Origin: an uncultured cyanobacterium
Lineage (GTDB): Bacteria; Cyanobacteriota; Cyanobacteriia; Thermostichales; Thermostichaceae
Direction of reading: 5' to 3'
DNA length: 64,000 nt
Assembly (NCBI GenBank): GCA_937944885.1
Contig: CALFBB010000011.1
Span: 1-64,000 of the forward strand
Position numbers and translations under genes: made by a program. The notes under the pieces are model-generated. The model made no database searches and was not told the DNA's origin. It was given only the letters and a program-made list of their open reading frames with translations. Shown here piece after piece: positions 1 to 8,491 of the stretch. Each line of letters opens with the position of its first letter. Position 1 is the stretch's first letter.

Positions 1-20
1 ACCCCTTGAAACGGCCAAGG

Positions 21-38
21 CTTATATTGCTTATATTG
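21..38. repeat. 9-bp tandem duplication
   Basis: The 9-mer CTTATATTG occurs twice in direct succession. It belongs to a class of two-copy perfect tandem repeats seen in many intergenic gaps of this window. No function is evident. Confidence 0.7.
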
Positions 39-114
39 CAAACCAAAGTAAGCCCAATGGCTAGTCGCCATCCATCCCCAATCTGCTGCGCTGTAGACCG
101 TAGGTCATTCCTGA

Positions 115-330
115 TTGGGGACTTCCGCTCGCATCGTTAACCCTCCCGATTCTTTGACAATGGCCATGGCTTTGCAGCTAGAACCAGTTCGGGAGAGTCG
201 TCGTCAGTATGTGGATGTGGAATGTCGAGGGAAGCTGACCCGCGGCTACAGTTTGCTGGATCGTTCGGGCATCCCGGGCCGGCCTGCCAATGCTGAGGTT
301 GGGCTCAGAGCGGACAAATGGTGGGGCTGA
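115..330 (+). pseudogene. C-terminal fragment of a nucleoside hydrolase-like gene
   Basis: The frame reads NPPDSLTMAMAL, then RRQYVDVE, GKLTRGYSLLD and NAEVGL. This order resembles the C-terminal end of inosine/uridine-preferring nucleoside hydrolases (a DPL-type motif, a YVDVE strand, an LTRG turn, a PNAxV strand). The N-terminal DxDxxxDD metal site is absent, and the same frame upstream has stops at 7-9, 49-51, 94-96 and 109-111. The fragment also ends before the usual terminal helix. I read it as the remains of a lost gene. The family call rests on recalled motif order only; a chance ORF is possible. Confidence 0.4.
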
Positions 331-341
331 CCCTAGGTTGG

Positions 342-752
342 CTAAGGAGAAACTAAGGTATCTTGGGCTACCAAATAGTCTACAACTGGGATCCCGCCCA
401 ACAGGTGCTCCTGCAAAATGCGCTCGATCACCGCCGGGGTAGCAGAATGGTACCAAAACCCGCCCGGATAAACCAGCAACACCGGCCCAGGGATACCATA
501 GTCACAGCCCCGCAGACAATTGGCTTTGGTACGGTATACCCGTGGCGATCCTGCGCCCCCAGACTCTAAGTTTAAAACCTTGATGCGCTGCTTAAGATAA
601 TCCCAGGCTTCTAGGCCGAGAGCTTTCTCGCAACATTTGGGTTTGCTTGGGTCGGCACAGAGAAACACATGCCATTGATAAGGAGGGATGGAAGCTCCTC
701 TTTTAGAAAGGGTTTCTTGACCGGGGAGAGCAGACGGGTTGACAAGTGTCAT
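342..752 (-). CDS. thioredoxin-like [2Fe-2S] ferredoxin domain protein
   Basis: The 136-residue product matches the small cyanobacterial (2Fe-2S) ferredoxin-like family with a thioredoxin fold, related to the NuoE/Hox-type [2Fe-2S] domain. The putative cluster ligands are C32 and C40 (with a further C41) in HVFLC...KPKCC, and C79 and C83 in NCLRGC; this C-x7-C / C-x3-C pattern is typical of the fold. The segment after C83 ([13 protein letters not shown]) is also characteristic. The ATG at 752 has GAGGGA close upstream on the minus strand. It is divergent from the 2'-5' RNA ligase gene. It probably acts in electron transfer in the cytoplasm; partners cannot be read from the context. Confidence 0.75.
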   Translation of the reverse strand: MTLVNPSALPGQETLSKRGASIPPYQWHVFLCADPSKPKCCEKALGLEAWDYLKQRIKVLNLESGGAGSPRVYRTKANCLRGCDYGIPGPVLLVYPGGFWYHSATPAVIERILQEHLLGGIPVVDYLVAQDTLVSP

Positions 753-805
753 AAGGGATCCCTCAAGCTACGGTTGCATTATCCTCTGCTTCTGAACAGG
801 TTCTC

Positions 806-1396
806 ATGTCTGCTTCCTCTCCCCAACTGCCTTCCCACCGGCGGCGCCTTCTCACCTTTCTGGCCTTGCTCCCGCCCCCGACCCTACAGGAGCAGGTGCG
901 AGCACTGCAACAGGAGTTTGTGGTTCGGTTTGCCAGTCGTGCTGCCCTTCGTTCTCCCCCTCACATCACTCTGGTACCGCCCTTTGAGTGGCCGGAATCG
1001 CAAGGCTCCGCTTGGCAGGGATCCCTACAGGAATTTGCCGCCAGCCAAGCCTCCGTTGCAGTAGAGCTGTCCGGCTTTGGTGCTTTTGCCCCCCGTGTCA
1101 TCTACATTCATGTTGAGCCTTCAGAACAACTGCAGCAGCTGCAATCAGCAGTTCAGACGCTCATGCAGCCCTTGTTGTCTCGGAAAAATCCCGCTACTTC
1201 CTCGCGTCCCTTTGTGCCCCACATCACCCTAGCCTTCCGAGATTTAACTCCAGGCAACTTTCGCGCCGCTTGGCCGGAGTTCCAACTGCGGCAGTTTCAG
1301 GCTGCTTTTGAGGCTACAGACCTGACACTCCTGCAACACGATGGTCAGCAATGGCAGGTTGTGGAACAGTTTTCCTTCAAAACCGGCCCCAGATAG
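806..1396 (+). CDS. 2'-5' RNA ligase / cyclic phosphodiesterase family protein
   Basis: The 196-residue protein carries the two HxT signatures of the 2H phosphoesterase superfamily: HIT at residues 53-55 in PPHITLVPPF and HIT at 139-141 in VPHITLAFRDL. These histidines form the catalytic pair in LigT/ThpR-like enzymes, which act on 2',3'-cyclic or 2'-5' RNA phosphodiester bonds. Length is normal for the family. It lies upstream of atpC with a gap of about 100 bases, so co-transcription is possible but not shown. The physiological substrate is unknown. Confidence 0.8.
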   Translation: MSASSPQLPSHRRRLLTFLALLPPPTLQEQVRALQQEFVVRFASRAALRSPPHITLVPPFEWPESQGSAWQGSLQEFAASQASVAVELSGFGAFAPRVIYIHVEPSEQLQQLQSAVQTLMQPLLSRKNPATSSRPFVPHITLAFRDLTPGNFRAAWPEFQLRQFQAAFEATDLTLLQHDGQQWQVVEQFSFKTGPR

Positions 1397-1426
1397 CAGC
1401 GGGAGAGAATACCAGTTTGGGAATCA

Positions 1427-1434
1427 GGGATCCC
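1427..1434. repeat. GGGATCCC iterated palindrome (example copy)
   Basis: One of several dozen copies of GGGATCCC scattered through coding and non-coding DNA of the window; another example is at 6695-6702. By chance about one copy would be expected in 64 kb. The core GGATCC is far more frequent still. Confidence 0.8.
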
Positions 1435-1502
1435 ATCTGCTGCACAACCCGTAATCCGGTAGGATCAAAGACGTCAAGCTCAAGCTTCCAGGAGAACCTG
1501 CC

Positions 1503-1913
1503 GTGACGCTGATGGTTCGCGTGATCACCCCTGACCGCATCGTTTGGGATGCCCCTAGCGAGGAAGTGATCCTCCCGGCCACCTCCGGTCAGTTGGGTAT
1601 CCTAACCGGACATGCCCCTCTTTTAACCGCCATCGGCAATGGCGTGATGCGGGTAAAGGCCGGTGGCAAGTGGTCTGCAATCGCCGTGATGGGGGGCTTT
1701 GCTGAGGTTGAGAACAACGAAGTGACCATCCTGGTCAATCGGGCTGAGCGGGGAGAGCAAGTGGATAAAGCAGCTGCCCAAACCCTTTTGGATGAAGCCG
1801 GCAAGGTGCTCAGCAGCAGCAGCGACAAGCAGGAACGCTTGCAAGCCAAGTTGGACCAGCAGCGGGCCACAGCCTTAATCCAAGCCGCCGAAATGGCCAG
1901 CAAAACGGCCTAA
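1503..1913 (+). CDS. atpC: F1Fo ATP synthase epsilon subunit
   Basis: The 136-residue product begins [15 protein letters not shown] and contains the beta-sandwich hallmark [20 protein letters not shown], followed by an Ala/Gln/Lys-rich helical hairpin. It belongs to the central rotor stalk of ATP synthase at the thylakoid and plasma membrane, where epsilon couples rotation and inhibits ATP hydrolysis. The start is GTG at 1503, with AGGAG at 1490-1494 at good spacing; an ATG at 1512 is the alternative. In many cyanobacteria atpC directly follows atpB, but no atpB is present here and the upstream neighbour is unrelated. Confidence 0.95.
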   Translation: MTLMVRVITPDRIVWDAPSEEVILPATSGQLGILTGHAPLLTAIGNGVMRVKAGGKWSAIAVMGGFAEVENNEVTILVNRAERGEQVDKAAAQTLLDEAGKVLSSSSDKQERLQAKLDQQRATALIQAAEMASKTA

Positions 1914-1961
1914 TCTACCCCGTTTCTCCCTGTCTGGGACACAAACCACCCAGAGCAACCC

Positions 1962-1990
1962 AAAAAAGAGGAGCTCATGAATGGCTCCTC
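1962..1990 (-). terminator. intrinsic terminator, minus strand
   Basis: The arms GAGGAGC (1968-1974) and GCTCCTC (1984-1990) form a perfect 7-bp stem with a 9-base loop. On the minus strand the stem is followed directly by six U residues (plus-strand A run 1962-1967). It lies about 100 bases beyond the small minus-strand gene ending at 2092. On the plus strand no T-run follows, so it would not be a classic terminator for atpC. Confidence 0.7.
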
Positions 1991-2091
1991 ACCCAAAAGG
2001 ATTTTATAGAAACTATTGATCAAAGCTTAAAAAGAAGTTTGACCGCAGATGTTGAGAAGCTCAATGCCAAGGCCAGATCCTCTAGCACATC

Positions 2092-2268
2092 TCATTCTGC
2101 ACTAAACCGCAGAGCCTCAGGATCCACATAGTAACAGCGGGCATTGTCGACACAAATCAATGCCCAGCCATTTTGGTCAGCATCGACTAAGGTGTACTCA
2201 GACTGTGGGACAAAATACCCCTGGTGGTTGCGAGTATCGCCCTTGATCCAAACGGTTTGACGGTTCAT
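2092..2268 (-). CDS. small conserved-looking protein of unknown function
   Basis: A 58-residue product beginning MNRQTVWIKGD and ending EALRFSAE. The start at 2268 is supported by GGAGGA a few bases upstream; a longer frame to 2370 adds a hydrophobic leader without its own ribosome site and is less likely. No transmembrane segment is present. The alternating strands, with ALICVDNARCYYVDPEAL, suggest a small beta-barrel-like fold. I do not recognise the family. An intrinsic terminator lies about 100 bases downstream, consistent with a monocistronic gene. Confidence 0.6.
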   Translation of the reverse strand: MNRQTVWIKGDTRNHQGYFVPQSEYTLVDADQNGWALICVDNARCYYVDPEALRFSAE

Positions 2269-2569
2269 CTTAAAGTTCCTCCAATCTGGGGTCAAAATTA
2301 GGTGAGATCCAAAAACAAAAGCAGCAATGCAATACCAATACAATACACAAGCTGCAAAACCATTCACCAAATCACATCAACTCAGAACCCAGCAGTTTGA
2401 GCAAGAGAAGCAATGAAACCTAACCCATTGACGATGGATTGATTCCATCCCGTGATTTGGTAAGTGAAGTCTAGCACTCACCTCATGAGGATCTTGTTAA
2501 GAGTTGTGGGCTGCTGTAACACCCTCTAGCTTTTCCTAAAAACTTGTTACAAGTAGTGGTCGGAGCTGC
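2269..2569. other. gene-free gap between small unknown and TPR gene
   Basis: About 300 bases upstream of the small minus-strand gene. It must hold that gene's promoter and the 3' region of the TPR gene. I see no RNA gene, strong hairpin or repeat in it. Confidence 0.4.
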
Positions 2570-2995
2570 TTAACCTTCTTCAAAAAGCCAGTGGTGAATT
2601 TTGCTCAACTGGGGCCAAGCGGGGCGGCGCTTCCCTCCCTCCGCCAAGTTGGATTTAATGCCATCAATCTGCTCGGGATCCCGTACCAGAATCTGCTGGA
2701 TCACCTCCACCTGCTGACGTACCCCTGTTTTTTTTAACTCCAGCATCGCCAAGGTCAGATTCACGCGCGGCTGCGCATCCACCGGATCCAGTTTCACCGC
2801 AGTTTGAGCAGCCTTCAGCGCTTTCGCTGCCTGCCCCTCTAGCAGGTACAACCACGACAAACAGGTCCAGGCGGCAGCAGCTTTCGGGGATCCCTTACAA
2901 ATCGACTCAAAGGCCGGGATCAAAGCCTGGGCAGGTTCCCCAGACTCGTAGCGTCGAATACACTGCTGAAATAATTCTTCAACTTTTTCACTCAT
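2570..2995 (-). CDS. tetratricopeptide repeat protein
   Basis: The protein (141 residues from the ATG at 2995; an upstream start at 3013 adds six) contains helical pairs with TPR signatures: AAAAWTCLSWLYLLEGQAA followed by KALKAAQTAVKLDPVDAQP. TPR proteins act as scaffolds for protein-protein contact. There is no signal peptide or membrane segment, so it is probably cytoplasmic. It is transcribed away from tlyA in the same direction with a gap of about 45 bases, so the two may share a transcript. The partner is unknown. Confidence 0.75.
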   Translation of the reverse strand: MSEKVEELFQQCIRRYESGEPAQALIPAFESICKGSPKAAAAWTCLSWLYLLEGQAAKALKAAQTAVKLDPVDAQPRVNLTLAMLELKKTGVRQQVEVIQQILVRDPEQIDGIKSNLAEGGKRRPAWPQLSKIHHWLFEEG

Positions 2996-3039
2996 ACTTT
3001 CTGAATCACGCACAATAACGTATTGACAAAATCAAGAAA

Positions 3040-3867
3040 CTATGCATTCAAGCTTATTCTTGCTTGCTCGCTCATTTGTTGTAGTGTATCGCGTTCAGGC
3101 AGAGGGATCCCCGGCCCCTCCGCCAGCCACAGCCAGTACTCAATATTGCCGGCAGGGCCAGTGATGGGAGACCAAGTGTACCCTTGCAGTTGCCAACCTT
3201 GGGCTAGCGCCGCCCGGATAACTGCCTCGATCACCTGGGCATGAATGGCGGGATCCCGAACCACCCCCTTTTTGCCCACCTGCTCCCGACCGGCTTCAAA
3301 CTGGGGCTTGACCAGCAGCAGCGCCTCGCGCGGGGAACGCAACAAGTTCCAGAGAGGAGCCAGCACCTTGACCAAGGAAATAAAGGACAAATCCACCACG
3401 GCCAAATCGGGCCAATCTTCCCTAGGTAACTCTGTTCCGTACAGCTGCAGCGGCTGCAGATGACGCAGATTGGTACGCTCCTTGAGGATCACCCGGGCAT
3501 CGGTGCGCAAAGACCAAGCCAGTTGCCCATAGCCGACATCTACTCCGTACACTTGCTTGGCTCCCCGTTGCAGCAGGCAATCGGTAAAGCCCCCGGTGGA
3601 AATGCCGGCATCCAGACAAACACGCCCTTGCACCCGCACCGGAAAAGTCTCCAGGGCACCTTGGAGTTTCTCCCCTCCCCGTGACACGAAAGTGGGCTTG
3701 GACTGGATCTGCACCCGTGGATCCCCCTGAACCCAGGTGCCGGTTTTCTCCGCCCGCACCCCGTTCAAAAACACTTCCCCCGCCAAAATAGAACGCTGCG
3801 CCTGCTGTCGCGACGCAAAGTAACCCCGCTGGACCAGCCAGCTATCTAAGCGCACCCGATCGGCCAT
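3040..3867 (-). CDS. tlyA: TlyA-family rRNA 2'-O-methyltransferase
   Basis: The protein has an N-terminal S4 RNA-binding domain (RLDSWLVQRGYF...AGEVFLNG) and an FtsJ-like Rossmann methyltransferase domain. The SAM-binding motif is CLDAGISTGGFTDCLL, followed by VYGVDVGYGQLAW, VVDLSF and the catalytic-lysine segment LVKPQFEAG. TlyA enzymes add 2'-O-methyl groups to cytidines in 16S and/or 23S rRNA; the older name hemolysin A is misleading. The start may be ATG 3867 (with AGGGA upstream) or ATG 3891. It lies about 45 bases after pstB on the same strand, so it may receive read-through from the pst operon. Confidence 0.9.
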   Translation of the reverse strand: MADRVRLDSWLVQRGYFASRQQAQRSILAGEVFLNGVRAEKTGTWVQGDPRVQIQSKPTFVSRGGEKLQGALETFPVRVQGRVCLDAGISTGGFTDCLLQRGAKQVYGVDVGYGQLAWSLRTDARVILKERTNLRHLQPLQLYGTELPREDWPDLAVVDLSFISLVKVLAPLWNLLRSPREALLLVKPQFEAGREQVGKKGVVRDPAIHAQVIEAVIRAALAQGWQLQGYTWSPITGPAGNIEYWLWLAEGPGIPLPERDTLQQMSEQARISLNA

Positions 3868-3936
3868 CTTGTCCCTGGCAGGTTCCTTCATCCACCCGCC
3901 CCTGCGGCCCTCATGGTAGCGAACCGGGCCAGCCGA

Positions 3937-4761
3937 TTAGCCAAATCTTCCACTCACATATTCTTCCGTTTCTCGATGGGCCGGGGAATTAAAAATCTTC
4001 TCTGTGCGATTAAACTCCACCAGCCGCCCGTAGCGAACGCCGGCGTCATCAATTTCAGTGTTAAAGAAGGCCGTAAAGTCAGATACCCGTGCTGCCTGCT
4101 GCATATTGTGGGTAACAATGACGATCGTGTAGCGACGGCCTAACTCTTTAAGCAGCTCCTCAATGCGCAGGGTAGAAATCGGATCCAACGAAGCACAAGG
4201 CTCGTCCATCAGAATCACCTCCGGTTGGATCGCCAGGGTGCGGGCAATACAAAGGCGCTGCTGTTGACCGCCAGAAAGAGAAAGCCCACTCAGTTTCAGC
4301 TTATCTTTGACTTCATCCCAAAGGGCAACCTGCCGCAGAGTCCGCTCCACCAGCTCATCCAAATCCCCTTGATAGCCATTGATGCGCGGCCCAAAAGCAA
4401 CATTGTCGTAAATGGATTTCGGAAAGGGATTGGGCTTTTGAAACACCAAGCCTACCCGCCGTCGCACCTCAGAAGGATCCACCTCAGGGTCATAAATGTT
4501 TTGCTTTTGGAAAATTACGGATCCCTCTACCCTAGCAGAAGGGATCAGATCATTCATGCGGTTAAAGCAGCGTAGCAGAGTACTCTTGCCACAACCAGAA
4601 GGGCCGATGAAAGCCGTAATTTGGTTTTTGGGGATTTTCAGGGAAACCTGCCGCACCGCCAAATGGGATCCGTAATAAACGCTGACCTCCTTCGTCTCCA
4701 TTTCAACCGCCAAGCGGGTCTGTTTTTTCTGAGAAGGGGTGTGCGAAGAAGCAGGACGCAT
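3937..4761 (-). CDS. pstB: phosphate ABC transporter ATP-binding protein PstB
   Basis: ATPase of the high-affinity phosphate importer. It shows Walker [10 protein letters not shown], the PstB-specific [20 protein letters not shown], the ABC signature [16 protein letters not shown], Walker B VILMDEP with CASLDPIST, and the H-loop VTHNMQQA. The family starts near [12 protein letters not shown] chose ATG 4761, and an ATG at 4701 gives a shorter form. The longest frame begins at TTG 4803 and is unlikely. It is the last gene of the minus-strand order pstS-pstC-pstA-pstB. The protein sits on the cytoplasmic face of the plasma membrane bound to PstA and PstC. Confidence 0.97.
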   Translation of the reverse strand: MRPASSHTPSQKKQTRLAVEMETKEVSVYYGSHLAVRQVSLKIPKNQITAFIGPSGCGKSTLLRCFNRMNDLIPSARVEGSVIFQKQNIYDPEVDPSEVRRRVGLVFQKPNPFPKSIYDNVAFGPRINGYQGDLDELVERTLRQVALWDEVKDKLKLSGLSLSGGQQQRLCIARTLAIQPEVILMDEPCASLDPISTLRIEELLKELGRRYTIVIVTHNMQQAARVSDFTAFFNTEIDDAGVRYGRLVEFNRTEKIFNSPAHRETEEYVSGRFG

Positions 4762-4821
4762 AGTGAAAACCAGAAAGAATAAGATAAAAATCGGGAACAA
4801 CAAAGCTGCGAGTAGGATCCC

Positions 4822-5712
4822 CTAGAGGATGATGTGTTCCTCCCGTCGACTCAGCAGCAAGCGGAAAGTAACCGTAGTGATCAAAACCAGGATCACCAAA
4901 GCCAAAGCCCCCGCCCAGGCAATCTTTTGCTGGTTCTCAAAAGGGACAATAGCAAAGTTATAGATCAGTACCGCCAAAGAGGCCACCGGCCTAAGCAAAC
5001 CATTTGGCCACAAAAAGCTGAATAGCGCTGTAAAAATCAACGGCGCCGTTTCTCCCGCCGCTCGGGAAATAGCCAGCGTCACCCCTGTCAAAATCACCGG
5101 TAGGGCTGCCGGCAGAACGACGCGAAACACCGTCTGCACCTTAGAAGCACCTAGGGCATAGGCAGCATCCCGCACCTCCCTCGGCACCAAACGCAGCGCT
5201 TCTTCGCAGGAGAGAATGATGATCGGCAGGGTTAACACCGACAGGGCTACTCCTCCCGAAAGAGCAGAGAAAGTTTTGGTGGTTAACACCAGCACCCCGT
5301 AGGCAAACACCCCGGCAATGATCGAGGGTACCCCCGTCAAGACCTTAATGATAAAGCGCAAAGCAAAAGCCGTAGGACTGTTTTGGCTAAACTCCGACAG
5401 GTAAATAGCCGCCAGCAAGCCAATGGGAAAGGTGATCAAAATAGCAATGGAAACCACAATAACCGTTCCCAGCACCGCATTGCCAAAACCCCCCACCTGA
5501 TCTCCAGGAGGGGGAGGCAACTGAGTCAAGCCCTGCCAGTTGAAGCGCTCAATACCGTTGATGAAGACGTAGTAGAGGATTAACGCCAAAACAAAAATGG
5601 CAAAAGTGCTGGAGATAGAGGTAAAAACACTCATGCCCCAGTCGAAAATCAGTCGCTGAGAACGCTGTTTGCGGGCGAGTGGATTTCCCTGTCTTGCCAC
5701 CTGAGTTACCAT
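4822..5712 (-). CDS. pstA: phosphate ABC transporter permease PstA
   Basis: Inner-membrane permease with about six hydrophobic segments and the EAA loop EALRLVPREVRDAAYALGASKVQ, which docks onto PstB. The glycine-rich segment LTGVPSIIAGVFAYG is typical of PstA. The start is ATG 5712, preceded by GGGAG; a TTG six bases upstream directly follows the pstC stop codon. The nearly gapless junction implies translational coupling with pstC. It forms the translocation pathway for phosphate together with PstC. Confidence 0.96.
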   Translation of the reverse strand: MVTQVARQGNPLARKQRSQRLIFDWGMSVFTSISSTFAIFVLALILYYVFINGIERFNWQGLTQLPPPPGDQVGGFGNAVLGTVIVVSIAILITFPIGLLAAIYLSEFSQNSPTAFALRFIIKVLTGVPSIIAGVFAYGVLVLTTKTFSALSGGVALSVLTLPIIILSCEEALRLVPREVRDAAYALGASKVQTVFRVVLPAALPVILTGVTLAISRAAGETAPLIFTALFSFLWPNGLLRPVASLAVLIYNFAIVPFENQQKIAWAGALALVILVLITTVTFRLLLSRREEHIIL

Positions 5713-5718
5713 AGTCAA

Positions 5719-6687
5719 CTACTCCCGCGAAGCCGTTAGAGCAAACTTAACGCTACGCACCAACCATTCAGCGATAACATTGACCAACAGCGTCACCAGC
5801 AACAAAATCAAAGCAGCATACATCAAAGCAGCAATCTGCTCACCACCCGCCTCCCCAAATTCATTGGCCAGCAAAGCCGGTATATTGCTAGCAGGGGCAA
5901 ATAGAGAAATGCTGATGCTGCGAGAGTTGCCAATCAGCATTGCCACCGCCATCGTCTCTCCCATAGCACGGCCCAGGCCTAGCACCACCGCCCCCAACAT
6001 GCCCCCAATCGCTGCTGGCAAAACCACCCCAAAGATAGCTTCCCAACGGGTAGCCCCCATAGCGTAAGCCGCTGCCCGCAACTCCGGTGGCACTGACACC
6101 AACACTTCCCGCGCAATCGCAGTGATAATGGGAATAATCATGATCCCCAACACCACTCCTGCTGTAAGCATGCCCGGCCCAATCGGTGGCGTGCTGAAAA
6201 GTGGGATCCAGTTGAGCCGCTCATAGATCGCCATTTGGATTGGACGAAAGAAGGGAATAAATACAAATAAACCCCAAATGCCGAAAACAACACTGGGAAT
6301 GGCAGCCAGGAGCTCCACCACAATGGTCAAGGCCAGACGTAAAGGCTTAGGCAGAAAATCCTCACTCAAAAAAATGGAAATGCCGAAACTAAACGGGATC
6401 CCAACAATCAAAGCAATCAAAGAGCTGACTAGAGTACCGTAGATCTGGGCCCAAGCCCCGTAGTTGTTCTCCACCGGATCCCAGGTGGCACTCCAAAAAA
6501 AGCGCAAGCCAAATTTCTGAATCGCCGGCAAAGCCTGGATACCAATCTCCAAAGATAGCCACAGCAGCAGAAAAGCTGAGAAAAAAACGGCAATTCGAGT
6601 AGCCCAAACAAACACCCAATCCCGGCGGCGCTGAAAAGCTGACTTCGGCAGAAAGACTGATTGAGACTCAGAAGCAGTAACCGTCAT
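5719..6687 (-). CDS. pstC: phosphate ABC transporter permease PstC
   Basis: Inner-membrane permease of the phosphate importer. Several strongly hydrophobic helices are visible, with the family segments VELLAAIPSVVFGIWGLFVF and REVLVSVPPELRAAAYAMGATRWE (the ATPase-contact loop). The ATG at 6687 (MTVTASESQ) is taken as the start; TTG 6717 gives ten more residues. The stop codon is immediately adjacent to the start region of pstA. A GGGATCCC palindrome lies in the leader at 6695-6702. Confidence 0.96.
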   Translation of the reverse strand: MTVTASESQSVFLPKSAFQRRRDWVFVWATRIAVFFSAFLLLWLSLEIGIQALPAIQKFGLRFFWSATWDPVENNYGAWAQIYGTLVSSLIALIVGIPFSFGISIFLSEDFLPKPLRLALTIVVELLAAIPSVVFGIWGLFVFIPFFRPIQMAIYERLNWIPLFSTPPIGPGMLTAGVVLGIMIIPIITAIAREVLVSVPPELRAAAYAMGATRWEAIFGVVLPAAIGGMLGAVVLGLGRAMGETMAVAMLIGNSRSISISLFAPASNIPALLANEFGEAGGEQIAALMYAALILLLVTLLVNVIAEWLVRSVKFALTASRE

Positions 6688-6744
6688 AACCCAAGGGATC
6701 CCTTGAACAGCACTCAATTATCAGAGAAACCTCTTCACTTCTCA

Positions 6745-7818
6745 TCAAGGTGTAATCGTTTCTACCGCAGCCAGCGATTTTTGTAGGGTCTCCGCCGGCA
6801 AAGGTACGTAGCCTAGCGGTTCGGCAAAAGCCTGACCTTCCGAAAGAGCGAAGCGCAAAAACTCCTTCATAGCCTGGGAAGTCTGGGCGTTTGGATAAAC
6901 CCGGTAAGCCAGAATCCAGGTGTAGCCCACAATTGGATAGGAGGCTTCTCCAGCCGGATCGGGATCAACCCCCAGCAGACGTTCATTCAATTGAATCTGG
7001 GAAAGCCCGGCCTGCTCCGACTCAACCGTCGGCGTAACAAACTTGCCAGACCGGTTTTCCAAGCGAGCTACATCCAATTTATTGAGCTTGGCAAAACCAA
7101 ACTCCACATAGCCAATGGAGCCAGGAATTTGCTTGATCTGCTCAGAAACCCCTTCATTGCCGCGGGCTCCTACCCCAACTGGCCAGTTCACAGAAGAGCC
7201 ACGCCCCACCCGTTCCTTCCACTCATTGCTGATAGCATTCAAGTGGTTGGTAAAAATCTCTGTGGTGCCGCTGCCATCAGAACGATACACCACCGTAATC
7301 GGCAGGTTGGGGAAATTGACACGGGGGTTGAGAGCCGTAATAGCAGGATCATTCCAGCGCTTTACTTTACCCAAAAAGATATCCGCCAATACCTTTCGGG
7401 AGAGGCGAATTTCTGAGCCGACACCAGGAATGTTGTAGGCTGCCACCAAAGCCCCCGCCACCATGGGAATAGCAACCATGCCCTTAGGGGGTTGCGCTTC
7501 ATTCTCAACTTGCTCAATCTCCTCAGGGCGAGGAACACTATCACTGGCCCCAAAATCCACAGTGCGAGCCACAAACTGCCGCCGACCGGCACCACTGCCC
7601 ACCGATTGATAGTTAACCTGGATGTTGGGGTTTCTCTTGCCGAACTCCTGTGCCCAAGTTTGATAAATCGGAGCAGGGAAAGTAGCACCGGCACCGTTTA
7701 AGTTGACCACCTGCTGTGCAAAAACTTGACGCCAGCTAGCCTGACTGGCCGCAAACCCAGCAGCAGTTGCAGACAAAGACTTTAGAAAAGAGCGGCGACC
7801 AAGGGATCGTTTCAGCAC
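6745..7818 (-). CDS. pstS: phosphate-binding protein PstS with Tat-type signal
   Basis: Periplasmic phosphate receptor that delivers phosphate to PstCA. The N-terminus reads RRSFLKSLSATAAGFAAS, a twin-arginine (Tat) signal, so export of a folded protein is predicted. The mature part starts near VNLNGAGATFPAPIYQTW and contains SVGSGAGRRQF, TVVYRSDGSGTTEIF and the PstS C-terminal pattern YPIVGYTWIL. The start is GTG 7818, with GGAGG eight bases upstream. It heads the operon and is preceded by a Pho-box-like array about 325 bases upstream, fitting induction by phosphate starvation. Confidence 0.96.
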   Translation of the reverse strand: MLKRSLGRRSFLKSLSATAAGFAASQASWRQVFAQQVVNLNGAGATFPAPIYQTWAQEFGKRNPNIQVNYQSVGSGAGRRQFVARTVDFGASDSVPRPEEIEQVENEAQPPKGMVAIPMVAGALVAAYNIPGVGSEIRLSRKVLADIFLGKVKRWNDPAITALNPRVNFPNLPITVVYRSDGSGTTEIFTNHLNAISNEWKERVGRGSSVNWPVGVGARGNEGVSEQIKQIPGSIGYVEFGFAKLNKLDVARLENRSGKFVTPTVESEQAGLSQIQLNERLLGVDPDPAGEASYPIVGYTWILAYRVYPNAQTSQAMKEFLRFALSEGQAFAEPLGYVPLPAETLQKSLAAVETITP

Positions 7819-7848
7819 CGTAGGAACCTCCGACGTGGTAGAGTCAAG

Positions 7849-7880
7849 TCTGAGCTTGAACTTGTCTGAGCTTGAACTTG
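7849..7880. repeat. 16-bp tandem duplication upstream of pstS
   Basis: The 16-mer TCTGAGCTTGAACTTG occurs twice without spacer, just upstream of the pstS ribosome site and so probably inside its 5' UTR. It does not match the Pho-box consensus. Confidence 0.8.
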
Positions 7881-8042
7881 AAAGTTAGAAGTTGGCAGCT
7901 CCAAAAACAGATTAGTTAGACAACATTTCTCAAAAACTCTAGTCACCTCAACTGGCTATCTAACTCAATTCCAGTCCGTCTACTCAACATCAGAGCCGCA
8001 GCATCTTCAAAGACAGTGCATTGAACCATGTACGTCTACTCA

Positions 8043-8062
8043 TAGTATCAAATAGTATCAAA
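8043..8062. repeat. 10-bp tandem duplication
   Basis: TAGTATCAAA is repeated twice with no spacer in the gap between pstS and rplI. Confidence 0.7.
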
Positions 8063-8142
8063 ACGCCTAGCCCCCAGCAGATGCCTGCTGAGCTGTATAC
8101 TTTTTGCCTCATCGCCAATTTAACGTAAAGCCAATTACCTAT

Positions 8143-8172
8143 GGTTAAGGTAAGATTAAAATCAGGTTATAA
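8143..8172 (-). promoter_or_regulatory. Pho-box-like triple repeat
   Basis: Three 8-bp units, GGTTAAGG, GATTAAAA and GGTTATAA (plus-strand spelling), begin at 8143, 8154 and 8165, exactly 11 bp apart. On the minus strand they read TTATAACC, TTTTAATC and CCTTAACC. This agrees with the cyanobacterial Pho box: repeats of PyTTAAPyPy(T/A) separated by 3 bp and bound by a PhoB/SphR response regulator. The position upstream of the pst operon supports the call. Confidence 0.7.
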
Positions 8173-8459
8173 GCTCAGAGTTTTTTCTGAAGCTCTTAGG
8201 GGTTTCCAGGGATCCCTTTCTGGGGGAAAGAGCCTGCCTATTCCTGTGTCTAGGAACACTCGACTTGCGTATTTTTATTGAGAAAGAGGAGTGGCCTCGG
8301 ACGGTCCTGGTAAAAGGATCAAGGAGCAGCAGGGAAAGGTATCCACCGTCACTGACCGATCAATAGGTCTTGAATATCCCTTGGGGAGAGGAGATCGGCT
8401 CTCCGGGAGGGTGTATTCTCGTGCTTGGGCTGACGAAGCAGCTGCCGGCCACTTACAAT

Positions 8460-8489
8460 GGAAGGCTGTCGAGAAAATTAGTGCCTTCC
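8460..8489 (+). promoter_or_regulatory. hairpin directly upstream of rplI start
   Basis: GGAAGGC (8460-8466) and GCCTTCC (8483-8489) can form a 7-bp stem with a 16-base loop ending two bases before the ATG at 8492. No clear Shine-Dalgarno sequence is seen in front of that ATG. The stem would occupy the ribosome-binding region and could control translation; this is inference. Confidence 0.4.
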
Positions 8490-8491
8490 CC

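Larger units (their letters stand above)
7819..8491. other. intergenic region between pstS and rplI
   Basis: About 670 bases separate divergent pstS and rplI. They hold two tandem duplications (7849-7880 and 8043-8062), the Pho-box-like array (8143-8172) and the rplI leader. The rplI frame is open upstream to 8291, but that extension does not resemble ribosomal protein L9 and is probably untranslated. No RNA gene is recognised. Confidence 0.6.

Noticed and set aside
8291-8491. N-terminal extension of ribosomal protein L9
   Set aside because: In-frame and open but unlike L9; the ATG at 8492 starts the family sequence.
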